Source: Halopseudomonas pertucinogena (lineage in GTDB: Bacteria; Pseudomonadota; Gammaproteobacteria; Pseudomonadales; Pseudomonadaceae). Taken from it: DNA of 64,000 nt. The stretch is taken from the NCBI RefSeq assembly GCF_014646575.1, contig NZ_BMNN01000004.1, positions 62,001 to 126,000 of the forward strand, given 5' to 3'. This document shows, piece after piece, positions 1-8,901 of the stretch; within the stretch, counting starts at the first letter, position 1, and every line of letters begins with the position of its first letter. Under the pieces are notes generated by a model. The model searched no databases. It was given only the letters and a program-made list of their open reading frames with translations, and was not told where the DNA came from. The position numbers and the translations under genes were made by a program.

Positions 1-168
1 CTCACCGGAGTGGCCGATGTATTCGGTATCGTACGAGCTCTGCACGTTCAGATACACGAAGTTGGCGAACAGCAGAACCAGGGACATGACCAGCGCAAGG
101 AACAGCGCACTGATGGTCCGGTTGCTGCGCAGTGTGGTAACGATGTTGGTGGTATCAAACTTTTTCAT
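1..168 (-). CDS. pilJ: PilJ, twitching-motility methyl-accepting chemotaxis protein (N-terminal 56 residues only)
   Basis: The start of a protein that runs off the left edge. It opens MKKFDTTNIV and enters a hydrophobic segment at about residues 20-42 (ALFLALVMSLVLLFANFVYL), the first membrane anchor of a chemoreceptor. PilJ is the receptor of the Pil-Chp system, which controls type IV pilus extension and retraction and cAMP levels. The identification rests on this N-terminus plus its place directly after pilI, pilH and pilG on the same strand, the order known in Pseudomonas. The ligand-binding and signalling domains lie outside the window. Confidence 0.85.
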   Translation of the reverse strand, partial: MKKFDTTNIVTTLRSNRTISALFLALVMSLVLLFANFVYLNVQSSYDTEYIGHSGE

Positions 169-253
169 TTTCTGGCCCCTACCTGGCCTACCGCATGCTG
201 CTTGAAGTCCTGAATTGTTACGCACTGACTTGATGCCAGCCCGCCCCTACCGA

Positions 254-790
254 TCAGATCGCCACATCAAGGAACGCCTGGTCGCGTGCCAATGCCCGGA
301 AGTTGAAGATCATGGAGTACTGCTCACCGGCATAAGCGCCCACCACATAGGGCCTGAACTGCTCCGGGAGCGCAGGGACCGATGTGGTGAAACTGCTTAC
401 TGGAAAGTGCTGCATGCCGAACAGCTCGTCGACCAGCAGCCCGACGAAGAGGTCGTCACGGTCCAGCACCAGGACCCGACGCTGCTTGCGCGGGGCGCTG
501 ACGGTGGCACCGAAGAACTGGCTCAGATCAACGATCGGCAGGAGCCTGCCGCGGACGTTGGCTACACCCCTGACCCAGGGCTTGACCCGCGGCAGGGCGG
601 TATAGCGCGGCTCGTGAAGAATTTCACTGATCTCCCCCAGCGTGGCGACCATGGGCTGGCCGGCCAGACGGAAGCCGATGCCGCTCCAGGTTTCGGACAC
701 GACCTGCTGCGCCGGCAGACCGCTTGCCATGCGCAGGCAGCGCTCCGCCAGCTGCTGGAGAAGATCGAAAGGATGTATTGTCTCTGACAT
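254..790 (-). CDS. pilI: PilI, CheW-type adaptor of the Pil-Chp system
   Basis: 178 residues, the length of PilI in P. aeruginosa. One CheW domain fills most of it: RLAGQPMVATLGEISEIL near residue 40, then RGVANVRGRLLPIVDLSQF (about 75-95), the typical CheW beta-barrel signature. It should couple receptor PilJ to histidine kinase ChpA at the inner membrane. The ATG at 790 (MSETIHPF) is chosen because the longer reading frame to 928 would run back into pilH. Genes pilG, pilH and pilI are spaced 35-45 bp apart and are probably one transcript. Confidence 0.93.
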   Translation of the reverse strand: MSETIHPFDLLQQLAERCLRMASGLPAQQVVSETWSGIGFRLAGQPMVATLGEISEILHEPRYTALPRVKPWVRGVANVRGRLLPIVDLSQFFGATVSAPRKQRRVLVLDRDDLFVGLLVDELFGMQHFPVSSFTTSVPALPEQFRPYVVGAYAGEQYSMIFNFRALARDQAFLDVAI

Positions 791-834
791 ACCGTCCCTG
801 TTGTCATTGGCGTGCCGGGGTGTACCGGCGATGG

Positions 835-1200
835 TCAGCCTGCGAGTACCGACTTCAAGGTCTTGATCAGCGTGGCTTCCTCGACCGGCTTGGTGAGGTA
901 GTCCCTGGCGCCCTGGCGCTTGCCCCACACCCTGTCGGTTTCCTGGTCCTTGGTTGTCACTATGATCACCGGGATACCGGAGGTTTCCGGATCCTTGGTC
1001 AGCTGACGGGTCGCCTGGAAGCCGTTGAGGCCGGGCATGACGATGTCCATCAACACGGCGTCGGGCTTTTCCTGGCGTGCCAGTGCCACGCCATCGGCGC
1101 CGTTTTCTGCCTTGATCACTTCATAACCGTGCTTTTCCAGCATGCCGCCCAGCTTGTAGAGCTCTGTCGGCGAATCATCAACTACGAGTATGCGAGCCAT
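835..1200 (-). CDS. pilH: PilH, single-domain response regulator
   Basis: 121 residues forming one CheY-like receiver domain: acidic pocket VVDDSP near residues 6-11, phosphoacceptor Asp in VLMDIVMPG (about residue 52), Thr in IIVTTKD and Lys in YLTKPVEE (about 104). No output domain is present. In P. aeruginosa, PilH works with the Pil-Chp kinase ChpA and is linked to pilus retraction. It sits 34 bp after pilG. The ATG at 1200 gives the usual MARILVVDDS start. Confidence 0.95.
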   Translation of the reverse strand: MARILVVDDSPTELYKLGGMLEKHGYEVIKAENGADGVALARQEKPDAVLMDIVMPGLNGFQATRQLTKDPETSGIPVIIVTTKDQETDRVWGKRQGARDYLTKPVEEATLIKTLKSVLAG

Positions 1201-1235
1201 TTATCCCCCTGGATTTAAATAAGATGCCGGCTGGT

Positions 1236-1652
1236 TCAGCTTCCCGCTGCACCGGCCATATTCTTGTCCGACTGCGGAACGTGAGCACGAATCGCGCCCA
1301 GCAGTTCTTCCTTGCTGAATGGCTTGGTCAGGTACTGATCGGAACCGACGATACGCCCCTTGGCCTTGTCGAACAGGCCGTCCTTGCTGGACAGCATGAC
1401 CACGGGCGTGGAGCGGAAAGCGGTATTGTTCTTGATCAGCGCGCAGGTCTGATACCCATCAAGGCGCGGCATCATGATGTCAACGAATATGATATCGGGG
1501 TGATTATCAGCGATCTTGGCCAGGGCATCAAAGCCATCGACGGCGGTGATGACGTTGCAGCCGACCTTTTTCAGCAGCGTTTCCGCCGTACGCCGAATGG
1601 TCTTGCTGTCGTCAATTACCATGACTTTCAGGCTCTCGAAATTTTCTTCCAT
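1236..1652 (-). CDS. pilG: PilG, single-domain response regulator
   Basis: 138 residues. Receiver domain: VMVIDDSKTIRRT near residue 10, phosphoacceptor Asp in IIFVDIMMPRLDGYQT, and Lys in YLTKPFSKEELL. PilG is linked to pilus extension and to activation of adenylate cyclase CyaB in P. aeruginosa. The ATG at 1652 is preferred; a GTG two codons upstream (1658) is in frame but offers no advantage. It is the first gene of the minus-strand pilGHIJ run and diverges from gshB across about 215 bp, which should hold both promoters. Confidence 0.95.
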   Translation of the reverse strand: MEENFESLKVMVIDDSKTIRRTAETLLKKVGCNVITAVDGFDALAKIADNHPDIIFVDIMMPRLDGYQTCALIKNNTAFRSTPVVMLSSKDGLFDKAKGRIVGSDQYLTKPFSKEELLGAIRAHVPQSDKNMAGAAGS

Positions 1653-1867
1653 AAACACAGCCCTTGTATATACGGCGGTCAGTTACCGGGCGGCCAGTGG
1701 CAGACAGACCGACCAATTCCATTTCCGGCTACTTTTAACACAGTTTCAGAAGGCAATCCATAAACCCTTACCCCGAATGAGCAGCTTGCGAAACCGGTCA
1801 TCCTTTATCCGGCTCCGGTGCAGGGGGTACACTGCTGTGACCTCTGAACAGCCTGGTGAAACACAGC

Positions 1868-2830
1868 ATGACCATTCACGTTGGTATCGTCATGGATCCG
1901 ATCAGCGAGATCCACTACAGGAAGGACAGCTCCCTGGCCATGCTGCTGGCAGCACAGCAGCGCCAGTGGCAGCTCAGCTACATGGAGCCGCAGGACCTGT
2001 ATCTGCAGAGCGGTGAAGCCATGGGCAGCATGCGGCCGCTGCAGGTATTTGCCGATCCGGCGCACTGGTACGAACTGGGCGAGGCCCGGCAACAGCCGCT
2101 CGGCGAGCTGGATGTGATCCTGATGCGCAAGGACCCGCCCTTCGACAACGAATTTCTCTACGCCACTCATATCCTGGAGGCTGCCGAGCGTGCAGGCGCG
2201 CTGGTGGTCAACCGGCCGGCCAGCCTGCGTGACTGCAACGAGAAGCTCTTTGCCACCCGCTTCCCGCAGTGCTCGCCGCCGAACACCGTTTCGCGACGGG
2301 CGGACATCCTCCGGGCCTTCATCGGCGAGCACCGCGACGTGATCCTGAAGCCGCTGGACGGCATGGGTGGTTCGCAGATCTTCCGCGTGCGCGAGGATGA
2401 CCCGAACATCAGCGTGATCATCGAGACCCTGACCCTGCACGGGCAGCAGCAGATCATGGCCCAGCGCTACCTGCCGGAGATCGTCGACGGCGACAAGCGC
2501 ATTCTGATGATCGACGGGGAGCCGGTACCCTATTGTCTGGCGCGCATCCCCCAGGCCGGGGAAACCCGGGGCAACCTGGCCGCCGGCGGGCGGGGCGAGG
2601 CGCGACCGCTGACCGAACGGGACCGCTGGATCGCCGCCCAGGTAGGGCCGGAGCTGCGCCGCCGCGGGCTGCTTTTCGTCGGCCTGGACGTGATCGGCGA
2701 CTATCTCACCGAGATCAACGTGACCAGCCCGACCTGCATCCGTGAGATCGACGCGGCCTACGATACGGATATCGGCGGGAAACTGATGGATTGCATTGCC
2801 GAACAGCTGAAACAGCGACGCAGTGCGTAG
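1868..2830 (+). CDS. gshB: Glutathione synthetase (ATP-grasp)
   Basis: 320 residues. Joins gamma-glutamylcysteine and glycine with ATP in the cytoplasm, the second step of glutathione synthesis. The N-terminus IVMDPISEIHYRKDSS is diagnostic for GshB. The ATP-grasp part includes VILKPLDGMGGSQIFRV (about residue 158) and the metal-binding end GDYLTEINVTSPTCIREID (about 280). The start at 1868 (MTIHVGIVMD) fits the family; an in-frame ATG four codons upstream (1856) is less likely. The position beside pilG and before tonB3 is conserved in Pseudomonas. Confidence 0.96.
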   Translation: MTIHVGIVMDPISEIHYRKDSSLAMLLAAQQRQWQLSYMEPQDLYLQSGEAMGSMRPLQVFADPAHWYELGEARQQPLGELDVILMRKDPPFDNEFLYATHILEAAERAGALVVNRPASLRDCNEKLFATRFPQCSPPNTVSRRADILRAFIGEHRDVILKPLDGMGGSQIFRVREDDPNISVIIETLTLHGQQQIMAQRYLPEIVDGDKRILMIDGEPVPYCLARIPQAGETRGNLAAGGRGEARPLTERDRWIAAQVGPELRRRGLLFVGLDVIGDYLTEINVTSPTCIREIDAAYDTDIGGKLMDCIAEQLKQRRSA

Positions 2831-2874
2831 ATTTTTTTCCGCGACGGGGGCAGACTGCGCAGCAGCCAGCCCCA

Positions 2875-3792
2875 ATGTCTATGGATAGCATGAACACAGC
2901 AGCGACGCAGCCAGCCACCGTCCGCCCGCCCGGAGCGGGTATCGAACCCCGGGATCGTCTCGGTTTTACCCTGTTCCTGGCGGCGGTTCTGCACGCCCTG
3001 GTCATTCTCGGCGTGACCTTCGATCTGCCCGACCCGCGCGAGCTGGCCCGCAGCCTGGAAATTACCCTGGCCAGCCAGCCGAGTACCGAGGCGCCGGAAA
3101 AGGCCGACTATCTTGCCCAGTTCGACCAGCTGGGCAGCGGCACCCTGGACGAGAAGGCCACGCCCAGCACGCCGGAAGAGACCGTATTCCAGGACAACGA
3201 GATCCAGCCGGTGATGCCGGCCGAGGAAGCGGCACCCGACCCCGTTCCGGTGACCGAGGAGCAGGTAGTGACCACCACCTCACCGGCACCGGACAAGGTG
3301 GCCACTGCCCCACCCCAGCCCGACCCGCTGGATGCCCCGCAGACCGGCATACGCTTCGACATGTCTCAGCTGTCCCAGGAGATCGCCAGCCTGGAGGCGC
3401 AGGTCGCCAGGGAGCGCCAGCTCTATGCCGAGCGGCCCCGTGTGCACCGGGTCAATTCGGCTTCGACCCGGCGCGATCCCGGGGCGTACTACATGGATTC
3501 CTGGCGGCGCAAGATCGAGCGGATCGGCAACCAGAACTACCCAGCCGAGGCGCGCCGCGAGGGCATCTATGGCAGTCTGGTGCTGCGGGTCTCGATCAAG
3601 CGCGACGGCACGCTTTCCAGTGTGGAGCTGGTGCAGTCCTCCGGACATGAGGTGCTGGACAATGCCGCCCTGCGCATCGTCCGACTGGCGGCGCCCTATG
3701 CGCCCTTCACCGGCGATCTCATGGAGTACGGCGTCCTGGAAATCACCCGTACCTGGCGTTTCGAACCGGGTGACCGCATTTCCAGCTTCTGA
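2875..3792 (+). CDS. tonB3: TonB-family energy transducer, TonB3-like
   Basis: About 305 residues. A membrane anchor (LGFTLFLAAVLHALVILGV) at about residues 33-51 is followed by a Pro/Glu/Ala-rich periplasmic linker and a C-terminal TonB domain with NYPAEARREGIYGSLVLRV and the end ITRTWRFEPGD. The family passes proton-motive force to outer-membrane receptors. The gene between gshB and yqgE in P. aeruginosa is tonB3, needed there for normal twitching and pilus assembly. Two ATGs just inside (2881, 2890) are equally possible because no clear Shine-Dalgarno sequence favours one. An OprC-type receptor lies about 16 kb away, but any pairing is unproven. Confidence 0.85.
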   Translation: MSMDSMNTAATQPATVRPPGAGIEPRDRLGFTLFLAAVLHALVILGVTFDLPDPRELARSLEITLASQPSTEAPEKADYLAQFDQLGSGTLDEKATPSTPEETVFQDNEIQPVMPAEEAAPDPVPVTEEQVVTTTSPAPDKVATAPPQPDPLDAPQTGIRFDMSQLSQEIASLEAQVARERQLYAERPRVHRVNSASTRRDPGAYYMDSWRRKIERIGNQNYPAEARREGIYGSLVLRVSIKRDGTLSSVELVQSSGHEVLDNAALRIVRLAAPYAPFTGDLMEYGVLEITRTWRFEPGDRISSF

Positions 3793-3846
3793 ATACCGGG
3801 TCCGGCACGGCGCGCCCTTGCCCTCCGCGCCGACGCACCCAATACT

Positions 3847-4422
3847 ATGCGCATGACCCAGACACTACCGAGCTACCTCAAGCACCACTTCCTGATTGCC
3901 ATGCCGCACATGGAAGACCCGCGCTTTGCCCAGAGCGTGATCTACCTGTGCGAGCACAACGCCGACGGCGCCATGGGGTTGGTCATCAACCGCCCCAGCG
4001 GGCTGAACCTGGGCGACGTGCTGGAGCAGACCTCTCCCGAGCTGAGCGTGCCGCTGGATATCGGCGAGCGCATCGTCTTCAACGGTGGCCCGGTACAGAG
4101 CGAGCGCGGCTTCGTATTGCACCGGGGGCCGCGCAAATGGGAGTCGAGCCTGGATCTGGGACCGCTGCAGCTGACCACCTCCCGGGATATCCTGGTCGAC
4201 ATGACCCGTGGCCAGGGCCCGGGCGAATCCTTCGTTGCCCTGGGCTATGCCGGCTGGGAAGCCGGGCAGCTCGAGCAGGAGCTGCTGGACAACGTCTGGC
4301 TCAGCTGCCCCGCCGATTATCACATCCTCTTCGAACTGGCCGCCGAGCTGCGCCTGGACGCAGCCGCCCGCAGCCTGGGCATCGACCTCGGCCTGCTTAC
4401 CAGTCAGGCAGGCCACGCCTGA
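3847..4422 (+). CDS. yqgE: YqgE/AlgH family protein (UPF0301, DUF179)
   Basis: 191 residues. The N-terminus YLKHHFLIAMPHMEDPRFA and the following SVIYLCEHNADGAMGLVINRP are the signature of the YqgE/AlgH family. No biochemical activity is established for the family; AlgH was named for an effect on alginate expression in Pseudomonas. A second in-frame ATG at 3853 is an alternative start. The stop overlaps the start of ruvX by one base (ATGA-type junction), so the two are translationally coupled, as they usually are in gammaproteobacteria. Confidence 0.92.
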   Translation: MRMTQTLPSYLKHHFLIAMPHMEDPRFAQSVIYLCEHNADGAMGLVINRPSGLNLGDVLEQTSPELSVPLDIGERIVFNGGPVQSERGFVLHRGPRKWESSLDLGPLQLTTSRDILVDMTRGQGPGESFVALGYAGWEAGQLEQELLDNVWLSCPADYHILFELAAELRLDAAARSLGIDLGLLTSQAGHA

Positions 4423-4862
4423 TGACAGGGGCGCTGCAACGGGTACTGGGATTCGACTATGGCACTCGCCAGATCGGCGTGGCCGTCGGCCAGACCCTCA
4501 CCGCCAGCGCCAGCCCGCTCAGGGAGCTGCGTGCCCGTGACGGCATCCCGGACTGGGAGGAGATTGCCGCGCTGCTGCGCGAATGGCGGCCCGACGCCCT
4601 GGTTGTCGGCCTGCCGCTAAACATGGATGGCACCCCCAGCGACATGAGCGCCCGCGCCGAGAAGTTCGCCCGGCGGCTGCAGGGCCGCTTCGGCCTGCCC
4701 GTCCACTGCATCGACGAACGCCTTTCCACCTTCGAAGCCAAACAGACACTGCGCGACAGCGGTCGCCGGCAGCACGGCAGCTACCGGGACAACCCGGTGG
4801 ACAGCCTGGCTGCCGTGCTGCTGCTGGAGACCTGGCTTGGCGGCCAGACCAAGGAGACCTGA
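4422..4862 (+). CDS. ruvX: RuvX/YqgF, putative Holliday-junction resolvase-like nuclease
   Basis: 146 residues with an RNase H-like fold. [16 protein letters not shown] near residue 8 supplies the first catalytic Asp, [13 protein letters not shown] the second strand, and HCIDERLST plus the Asp in [13 protein letters not shown] the other acidic residues. The family acts on 16S rRNA 5' processing and was also proposed to resolve recombination junctions. The ATG overlaps the yqgE stop and its own stop overlaps pyrR, so it is embedded in a tightly coupled operon. Confidence 0.93.
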   Translation: MTGALQRVLGFDYGTRQIGVAVGQTLTASASPLRELRARDGIPDWEEIAALLREWRPDALVVGLPLNMDGTPSDMSARAEKFARRLQGRFGLPVHCIDERLSTFEAKQTLRDSGRRQHGSYRDNPVDSLAAVLLLETWLGGQTKET

Positions 4863-5374
4863 TGAGCGACACCCCCGACGTCGAAGTACTGATAGAGCGC
4901 ATGGGACAGGAGCTTGCTGCCTGGCTCGACCGCACCGCCCGTCCCGACCCCGCCATTGTCGGCATCCATACCGGTGGCGCCTGGATCGCCGAACGGCTGC
5001 GCGACCGGTTCCTGCCTGATGCGCCGCTGGGCACCCTGGATATCACCTTCTATCGCGACGACTTCGAGCAGATCGGTCTGCAGCCGGGGGTGCGCCCTTC
5101 GGAACTGCCGTTCAGCGTCGATGGCCGGCATCTGGTGCTGGTGGATGACGTGCTGATGACCGGCCGTACCATTCGCGCGGCGCTCAACGAGCTGTTCGAC
5201 TATGGGCGTCCTGCTTCGGTAACCCTGGTGACGCTGGTGGATATCGAATCCCGGGAGCTGCCCATCCGCGCTGACATTCTCGGCACCAGCATGAAACTCG
5301 CCACCGGCCAGCGGATCAAGCTGACCGGCCCCGAGCCGCTGCGCCTGACCCTGATCCACACCGCCGAGTCCTGA
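4862..5374 (+). CDS. pyrR: PyrR, bifunctional pyr regulator / uracil phosphoribosyltransferase
   Basis: 170 residues. The phosphoribosyltransferase PRPP-binding loop is [17 protein letters not shown] (about residues 95-111). In Gram-positives PyrR binds pyr mRNA; in Pseudomonas it is known as a regulator of pyrimidine gene expression. It immediately precedes pyrB by 3 bp, which fits control of the pyrB-pyrC' pair. The start at 4862 overlaps the ruvX stop. Confidence 0.93.
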   Translation: MSDTPDVEVLIERMGQELAAWLDRTARPDPAIVGIHTGGAWIAERLRDRFLPDAPLGTLDITFYRDDFEQIGLQPGVRPSELPFSVDGRHLVLVDDVLMTGRTIRAALNELFDYGRPASVTLVTLVDIESRELPIRADILGTSMKLATGQRIKLTGPEPLRLTLIHTAES

Positions 5375-5377
5375 GCA

Positions 5378-6373
5378 ATGAGCCTGAAATCCAGCAAACT
5401 GCAACTGAACGACCAAGGCCAGCTGCGTCACTTCCTCGGCATCGACGGGCTGTCGCGGGAGTTGCTGACCGAGATCCTGGACACCGCCGATTCCTTCCTC
5501 GAGGTGGGCGAGCGGGCCATCAAGAAGGTGCCGCTGCTGCGCGGCAAGACCGTGTGCAACGTGTTCTTCGAGAATTCCACGCGTACCCGCAGCACCTTCG
5601 AGCTGGCCGCCAAGCGGCTGTCCGCCGACGTGCTGAACCTGGATGTGCAGACCTCCTCCACCAGCAAGGGCGAAACCCTGTACGACACCCTGCGTAACCT
5701 GGAAGCCATGGCCGCCGACATGTTCATCGTTCGCCATGGCGACTCCGGCGCCGCGCATTTCATTGCCGGCAACGTCTGCCCGGATGTGGCTATCATCAAC
5801 GCCGGCGATGGCAACCATGCCCACCCCACCCAGGCGATGCTCGACATGCTGACCATCCGCCGCCATCAGGCGCCCTTCGAACAGCTGTCGGTGGCCATTG
5901 TCGGTGACATCCTGCATTCACGGGTGGCCCGCTCGAACATGGAGGCGCTGCGCATTCTCGGCTGCCCGGACATCCGCGTGATCGCCCCGCGCACGCTGCT
6001 GCCCGAGGGCATCGAGCAGTACGGCGTGCGGGTGTTCAACGACCTGCGGGTCGGCCTGCGGGATGTGGACGTGGTGATCATGCTGCGCCTGCAGAAGGAG
6101 CGCATGCAGAGTGGACTGCTGCCCAGCGAAGGCGAGTTCTATCGCCAGTACGGGCTGACCAGTGACAGCTTGGCGCTGGCCCGGCCCGATGCGCTGGTGA
6201 TGCATCCGGGACCGATCAATCGCGGGGTGGAAATCGAATCGGCGGTGGCCGACGGCGCCCAGTCGGTGATCCTCAACCAGGTGACCTACGGCATCGCCGT
6301 ACGCATGGCCGTGATGTCCATGGCGATGGCCGGCCAGACCACCCAACGCCAGTCCAGACAGGGAGCAGTATGA
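5378..6373 (+). CDS. pyrB: Aspartate carbamoyltransferase catalytic chain
   Basis: 331 residues. Condenses carbamoyl phosphate with aspartate, the committed step of pyrimidine synthesis. The carbamoyl-phosphate loop [13 protein letters not shown] is at about residue 61, with the second conserved site [13 protein letters not shown] near 270. Enzymes of this class carry an N-terminal extension and form dodecamers with an inactive dihydroorotase-like partner, encoded directly downstream with a 4-bp overlap. Confidence 0.97.
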   Translation: MSLKSSKLQLNDQGQLRHFLGIDGLSRELLTEILDTADSFLEVGERAIKKVPLLRGKTVCNVFFENSTRTRSTFELAAKRLSADVLNLDVQTSSTSKGETLYDTLRNLEAMAADMFIVRHGDSGAAHFIAGNVCPDVAIINAGDGNHAHPTQAMLDMLTIRRHQAPFEQLSVAIVGDILHSRVARSNMEALRILGCPDIRVIAPRTLLPEGIEQYGVRVFNDLRVGLRDVDVVIMLRLQKERMQSGLLPSEGEFYRQYGLTSDSLALARPDALVMHPGPINRGVEIESAVADGAQSVILNQVTYGIAVRMAVMSMAMAGQTTQRQSRQGAV

Positions 6374-7656
6374 GCATGCGCATTACCGTTGCCGGCGCTC
6401 GGGTGATTGACCCTGCCAGCCAGCTCGACCAGATCATTGACCTGCATATTGATGACGGCCGGATTCACGCCCTGGGCGAGGCGCCGGAAGGTTTCGTCGC
6501 CGCCCAGACGATCGACGCCCGCGGGCTGATCGCCTGCCCGGGCCTGGTCGACCTCGATGCCAGCCTGCGCGAACCGGGCTTCGGCCGTAAGGGCAATATC
6601 GCCAGTGAAACCCGGGCCGCGGCCGCCGGCGGCGTGACCAGCCTGTGCTGTCCGCCGGACAGCCGGCCGGTGCTGGATACCCCGGCGGTGGCCGAGCTGA
6701 TCCTCGACCGCAGCGAGCGCGCCGGTCAGACCCGGGTTTTCCCCATCGGCGCCCTGACCAAGGGGCTCGAAGGTGACCAGCTGAGCGAACTGGTGGCCCT
6801 GCGTGACGCCGGCTGCGTGGCCTTCACCCAGGGGCTGGCACCCTTCGGCAGCAACCGTATCCTGCGCCGGGCACTGGAATACGCCGCCGGGTTCGACCTG
6901 CCGGTGATCTTCATGCCGCTCGACGCCGCGCTGGCCGAAGGCGGCGTGGCCCACGAGGGCCCCACCGCGGCGCGGCTGGGCCTGCGGGGCATTCCGGAAA
7001 CCGCCGAAACCGTGGCGCTGGCGCGAGACCTGCTGTTGATCGAGCAGACCGGTGTGCGCGCGCATTTCAGCGGCCTGAGCAGCGCCCGGGCCGTCGATAT
7101 GCTCGCCGATGCCCAGGCCCGCGGCCTGCCGGTCACCGCCGACGTGGCCATGTATCAGTTGCTGCTGTGTGATGAGGATCTGGATGGCTACTCCAGCCTG
7201 CTCCACGTGATGCCGCCACTGCGCAGCAGCAGCGACCGGCGTGCGCTGCGGGCGGCGGTACAGAGCGGGGTGATCCAGGCCATCGCCTCTCATCACCAGC
7301 CCCACGAGTCCGAAGCCAAGCGCGTCCCCTTCGCCGCTGCGGCACCGGGCATCAGCAGCGTGGAGATCCTCCTGCCGCTGGCGCTGACGCTGGTGGCCGA
7401 TGGCTTGCTGGAGCTGCCGGCGCTGCTGGCCCGCCTGACTTCCGGCCCCGCTGCAGCACTGGGCCTGCCCGCCGGGCGTATTGCCCAGGGCGACAGTGCC
7501 GATCTGGTGCTGTTCGACCCGGCGATCACCACCGACATCGGTACCAACTGGCTGTCCCGCGGCAACAACTGCCCGTTCATCGGCCAGAGCGCACCGGGGC
7601 GAGTGGTTCATACCCTGTATCAGGGTCGGCAGGTCTATTACAACCAGGCAGGTTGA
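6370..7656 (+). CDS. pyrC': PyrC', inactive dihydroorotase-like subunit of aspartate carbamoyltransferase
   Basis: 428 residues of amidohydrolase fold. The place where active dihydroorotases have a metal-binding Asp-x-His-x-His motif reads [18 protein letters not shown] (about residues 57-74), so both histidines are gone. This is expected for PyrC' of Pseudomonas, which is catalytically dead but needed to assemble the PyrB dodecamer. The start ATG overlaps the pyrB stop by 4 bp, consistent with coupled 1:1 synthesis. A functional dihydroorotase must be encoded elsewhere. Confidence 0.94.
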   Translation: MSMRITVAGARVIDPASQLDQIIDLHIDDGRIHALGEAPEGFVAAQTIDARGLIACPGLVDLDASLREPGFGRKGNIASETRAAAAGGVTSLCCPPDSRPVLDTPAVAELILDRSERAGQTRVFPIGALTKGLEGDQLSELVALRDAGCVAFTQGLAPFGSNRILRRALEYAAGFDLPVIFMPLDAALAEGGVAHEGPTAARLGLRGIPETAETVALARDLLLIEQTGVRAHFSGLSSARAVDMLADAQARGLPVTADVAMYQLLLCDEDLDGYSSLLHVMPPLRSSSDRRALRAAVQSGVIQAIASHHQPHESEAKRVPFAAAAPGISSVEILLPLALTLVADGLLELPALLARLTSGPAAALGLPAGRIAQGDSADLVLFDPAITTDIGTNWLSRGNNCPFIGQSAPGRVVHTLYQGRQVYYNQAG

Positions 7657-7675
7657 GCAGCGAAGTCTGGGGAGA

Positions 7676-7699
7676 ACTCCCCGGCTGGCGCCGGGGAGT
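7676..7699. terminator. Hairpin between convergent pyrC' and pilU
   Basis: Perfect 9-bp inverted repeat (ACTCCCCGG / CCGGGGAGT) with a 6-nt loop in the 54 bp between two converging genes. There is no long T run on either strand. A bidirectional terminator role is inferred from position and symmetry. Confidence 0.6.
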
Positions 7700-7710
7700 G
7701 TCGGTGAAGC

Positions 7711-8856
7711 CTAGCGGCGCAGATGGAAGGTTTCTTCCTCGTCGCCCTGAATGGAAAGCGACTGCTCCTCGCGCATCAGATACTTGCCGTCGGTTTCCGA
7801 GCCCAGCTTGATCAGCAAACGCAGGTCGTTGGCCGAGTCGGCGTGGGCCAGCGCGTCCTCATAGGTGATCTCGCCCTGGCTGTAGAGCTTGTACAGCGCC
7901 TGGTCGAAGGTCTGCATGCCCAGTTCGTTGGAGCGCGCCATCAGCGGCTTGAGCTCGTGAACATCGCCCTTGCGGATCATGTCCGCCGCCAGCGGGGTGT
8001 TGAGCATGACCTCGATGGCGGCACGGCGACCCTTGCCGTCCGGCGTCGGTATCAGCTGCTGGGCGACGATGGCCTTGAGGTTGAGCGACAGGTCCATCCA
8101 CACCTGCTGGTGCATGTCCGCCGGGAAGAAGTGGATGATGCGGTCCAGCGCCTGGTTGGCGTTGTTGGCGTGCAGGGTGGCCAGACACAGGTGGCCGGTC
8201 TCGGCAAACGCCAGAGCATGCTCCATGGTCTCGCGGGTCCGGATCTCACCGATCAGGATCACGTCCGGCGCCTGGCGCAGCGTGTTCTTCAGCGCCACTT
8301 CGAAACTGTCGGTATCGATGCCCACCTCGTGCTGGGTGACGATGCAGTTCTGATGCTGGTGGATGAACTCGATCGGGTCCTCGATGGAGATGATATGGCC
8401 GCTGGAGTGCTTGTTGCGGTAGCCGATCATCGACGCCAGCGAGGTGGACTTGCCGGTGCCGGTGGCGCCAACGAAGATCACCAGCCCGCGCTTGGTCATG
8501 GCCAGTTTCTTGAGGATCTCCGGCAGGCGCAGGTCTTCCATGGTCGGGATGTTGACCTCGATGCGGCGCAACACCATGCCCACCAGGTTGCGCTGGTAGA
8601 AGGCGCTGACGCGGAAGCGGCCGATGCCCCGCGCGCTGATCGCGAAGTTGCATTCCTTCTTCTCGGCGAACTCCCGGCGCTGGGCCTCGGACATCACCCC
8701 CAGCACCGTCTCCCGGGTCTGCTCCGGGGACAGCGGGGTCTTGGTCACCGGCAGGATCTTGCCGTGCACCTTCATGCTCGGCGCCACGCCGGCGGTGACG
8801 AACAGGTCCGACGCGCCCTTCTCGACCATCAGTCGCAACAGCTTCTCAAACTCCAT
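7711..8856 (-). CDS. pilU: PilU, type IV pilus retraction ATPase accessory to PilT
   Basis: 381 residues, close to PilU of P. aeruginosa. Secretion ATPase: Walker A GATGTGKSTSLASMIG (about residue 130), Asp box IISIEDPIEFIHQ, Walker B ILIGEIRTRETM and His box LATLHANNANQAL. It works at the pilus base with PilT. It follows pilT by 45 bp and probably shares its mRNA. The ATG at 8856 (MEFEKLLRLM) is used because upstream residues are not conserved in character. Confidence 0.95.
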   Translation of the reverse strand: MEFEKLLRLMVEKGASDLFVTAGVAPSMKVHGKILPVTKTPLSPEQTRETVLGVMSEAQRREFAEKKECNFAISARGIGRFRVSAFYQRNLVGMVLRRIEVNIPTMEDLRLPEILKKLAMTKRGLVIFVGATGTGKSTSLASMIGYRNKHSSGHIISIEDPIEFIHQHQNCIVTQHEVGIDTDSFEVALKNTLRQAPDVILIGEIRTRETMEHALAFAETGHLCLATLHANNANQALDRIIHFFPADMHQQVWMDLSLNLKAIVAQQLIPTPDGKGRRAAIEVMLNTPLAADMIRKGDVHELKPLMARSNELGMQTFDQALYKLYSQGEITYEDALAHADSANDLRLLIKLGSETDGKYLMREEQSLSIQGDEEETFHLRR

Positions 8857-8901
8857 AGCTTCCTCGTCTGCGGGCGCCTTCCTGCACCCTGCCAAATATC
8901 A

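Noticed and set aside
6286-7611. A 441-residue minus-strand frame opposite pyrC'
   Set aside because: Overlaps a confident gene completely and shows no domain.
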